In this document: positions 62,582-64,000 of the stretch, in pieces
Position numbering within the stretch: the first letter of the stretch is position 1
Layout: every line of letters starts with the position of its first letter
Notes under the pieces: generated by a model
Seen by the model: only the letters and a program-made list of their open reading frames with translations
What the model was told of the DNA's origin: nothing
Database searches by the model: none
Program-made: the position numbers and the translations under genes
From: Deltaproteobacteria bacterium
GTDB lineage: Bacteria; Desulfobacterota; Desulfomonilia; UBA1062
Assembly (NCBI GenBank): GCA_018436855.1
Contig: JAHDKO010000058.1
Span: 1 to 64,000, forward strand
Reading direction: 5' to 3'
Length of the DNA stretch: 64,000 nucleotides

Positions 62582-62597
62582 AATGAATGCTCATTCA
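62580..62597. promoter_or_regulatory. FadR/TetR-like operator overlapping the -10 and start site
   Basis: The core ATGAATG-CT-CATTCAT (62583-62598) is a perfect palindrome. Bases 62580-62597 match 16 of 18 positions of the Bacillus FadR consensus TGAATGAMTANTCATTCA. Its place over the -10 and start suggests repression relieved by acyl-CoA. No regulator gene is in the window. Confidence 0.65.
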
Positions 62598-62634
62598 TAA
62601 CAGAATGTAAAGACCATTAAGTAAGGAGGGTATT

Positions 62635-64000
62635 ATGGCAAGTCAATGGGTAGACATGAGGGATATGAAGTTCTTGATCCACGAAGTGTTCAAGATCGAC
62701 GAACTCCTCGGAAAGGCCCCTTATGAGGATCATGACGGCGACATGATAGACATGGTTCTCACCGAGGGGGAGAAGCTCACCGAAAACGAGATCGCTCCCA
62801 CGTATCCCGACGAGGTGAACCGGAAACCGGTTGAGGCCAGGTTCGAAAACGGGCAAGTGTATGCCCCCGAGTCATACAAGAGGCTCTGGCAGCTCTATGC
62901 AGAAGGCGGCTGGCTTGGAACCTCCGACCCGTACGATGTCGGCGGCCAGGGCCTGCCCCTTATCGTGAGTGCGGCCGCTGCGAACATGTTCCTCTCGGGC
63001 AACCAGGCGTTTCTTATGTACCCCGGTCTTACCCACGGTGCCGCACGCCTTGTCTATGACTTCTTCCAGCATCCCTTGAGGGACATCACCCTGCAGAAGA
63101 TGTTCGACGGTTCCTGGGCAGGCACCATGTGCCTCACCGAGCCGGGCGCCGGTTCCGACGTGGGCGCGCTCAAAACCACGGCCAAGAGGAATCCCGATGG
63201 CACCTTCTCCATCACCGGCACCAAGTGCTTCATCTCCGCGGGCGACCATGACCTGACCGAGAACATCATCCATCCGGTGCTGGCCAGGATCGAGGGCGAC
63301 CCGAGCGGGACCAAGGGCATCTCCATCTTCGTGGTTCCCAAGGTCAGGTACAACGAAGACGGCTCCCTGGGCGAGCCCAATGACGTGAGCACCGGCAACA
63401 TCGAGAGCAAGATGGGCATCCACGGCAACGCCACCTGTACGCTCAACTTCGGTGAGAACGGCAAGTGCATCGGCTACCTCATGGGCGAGGAACGCGAAGG
63501 CATGAAGATCATGTTCCACATGATGAACGAAGAGCGCCAGGGCGTGGGCATGATGGGCGTGGCCCTGTCCACCGCCGCTTACCTCCATGCGCTTTCCTAT
63601 GCCAAGGAGCGCATGCAGGGCTGCAACGTCATGAACATGAAAGACCCCAACGCTCCCCAGGTCCCGATCATCCAGCACCCGGATGTCAGAAGGATGCTGC
63701 TCAAGATGAAGTCCATGACCGAGGCCATCAGGGCTCTGTCATTCTACTGCTACTATGCCATGGACAGAAGGGTCGCCGCTGCCGACGACGCCGAGAGGGA
63801 CAAGTGGCAGGGCATCATCGAGGTGCTCACCCCCCTGGTGAAGTCCTACTGCACCGACGTGGGCGACGACGTGACCAAGATCGCCATCCAGACCTACGGC
63901 GGATACGGCTTCTGCAGGGAGTATCCGGTCGAGCAGATGGCTCGTGACAACAAGATCAACACGATCTACGAAGGCACCAACGGCATCCAGGCCCTGGACC
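62635..64000 (+). CDS. acyl-CoA dehydrogenase, DmdC-like long form (3' end outside window)
   Basis: The first 455 codons of a flavoprotein that oxidises an acyl-CoA to the 2-enoyl-CoA and passes electrons to ETF. GGWLGTSDPYDVGGQGLP near residue 90 and MCLTEPGAGSDVGALKTTA near residue 163 (FAD/substrate strand) are visible. So are GTKGISIFVVPK near residue 223 and IQTYGGYGFCREYPVEQMARD, then YEGTNGIQALD at the end, whose Glu is the catalytic base. The N-terminal ~40-residue extension and long layout match the ~600-residue class that includes methylmercaptopropionyl-CoA dehydrogenases. Ribosome site AAGGAGGG. Truncated by the window. Confidence 0.92.
   Translation, partial: MASQWVDMRDMKFLIHEVFKIDELLGKAPYEDHDGDMIDMVLTEGEKLTENEIAPTYPDEVNRKPVEARFENGQVYAPESYKRLWQLYAEGGWLGTSDPYDVGGQGLPLIVSAAAANMFLSGNQAFLMYPGLTHGAARLVYDFFQHPLRDITLQKMFDGSWAGTMCLTEPGAGSDVGALKTTAKRNPDGTFSITGTKCFISAGDHDLTENIIHPVLARIEGDPSGTKGISIFVVPKVRYNEDGSLGEPNDVSTGNIESKMGIHGNATCTLNFGENGKCIGYLMGEEREGMKIMFHMMNEERQGVGMMGVALSTAAYLHALSYAKERMQGCNVMNMKDPNAPQVPIIQHPDVRRMLLKMKSMTEAIRALSFYCYYAMDRRVAAADDAERDKWQGIIEVLTPLVKSYCTDVGDDVTKIAIQTYGGYGFCREYPVEQMARDNKINTIYEGTNGIQALD

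Overview
The window is a GC-rich stretch (roughly 60 percent by eye) of a bacterial chromosome. The gene content points to an anaerobic Desulfobacterota-type ('deltaproteobacterial') sulfate reducer or syntroph. Supporting genes are nickel-pincer cofactor synthesis (larC-larB-larE), a DUF362 Fe-S protein, a C_GCAxxG_C_C family protein, superoxide reductase, a radical-SAM AmrS-type enzyme, acyl-CoA metabolism at both ends and heavy use of sigma-54. This lineage call is an inference. I saw no tRNA, rRNA, CRISPR array or intact insertion sequence.

Layout. 0-5 kb holds a membrane protein fragment, a nitroreductase/enoyl-CoA hydratase pair, a phasin-like protein, an orphan NMT1-type binding protein and a C_GCAxxG_C_C protein. 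5-11 kb holds a secreted isochorismatase-fold protein without its catalytic Cys, nadE, a basic secreted protein, a zinc-ribbon protein behind a mini-ORF, a DUF389 membrane protein and a LysM/glycoside-hydrolase-like exported protein. 11.4-15.7 kb is larCBE with a convergent DUF362 gene. 16-20.5 kb holds small conserved genes: a CDF transporter, a hotdog thioesterase, a frameshifted PH-like pseudogene, YjbQ and a lipoprotein.

20.6-48.5 kb reads as a stress or dormancy island. It carries a ferredoxin, an encapsulin-type mini-ferritin, a CopB-like Cu ATPase, UPF0182, a site-2 protease with CBS domains, GAPDH, a soluble histidine kinase, PolX, TreT/GalT, MutM/FKBP, D-2-hydroxyacid dehydrogenase, PfkB, relics of an N-type ATPase operon (beta and b fragments around an intact c subunit), a relic of PEP synthase, UspA, an alternative sigma factor beside a degenerate Lon-like protein, superoxide reductase, a stand-alone Fis-type HTH, and a hybrid histidine kinase with an NtrC-family sigma-54 activator. 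At least five near-consensus sigma-54 promoters (TGGCA[C/T]-N5-TTGT[A/T]) lie in front of genes of this island, and their own candidate activator is encoded at its edge. I consider this regulon the most interesting system in the window.

48.9-64 kb is mainly housekeeping: amrS, a thioesterase, a tsaC-purE-purD-purH block, a CoA-type Nudix hydrolase, purC, thrC, metK-ahcY, a lysophospholipase-like hydrolase, and a DmdC-like acyl-CoA dehydrogenase cut by the window end. That last gene has a textbook sigma-70 promoter overlapped by a FadR/TetR-like palindrome.
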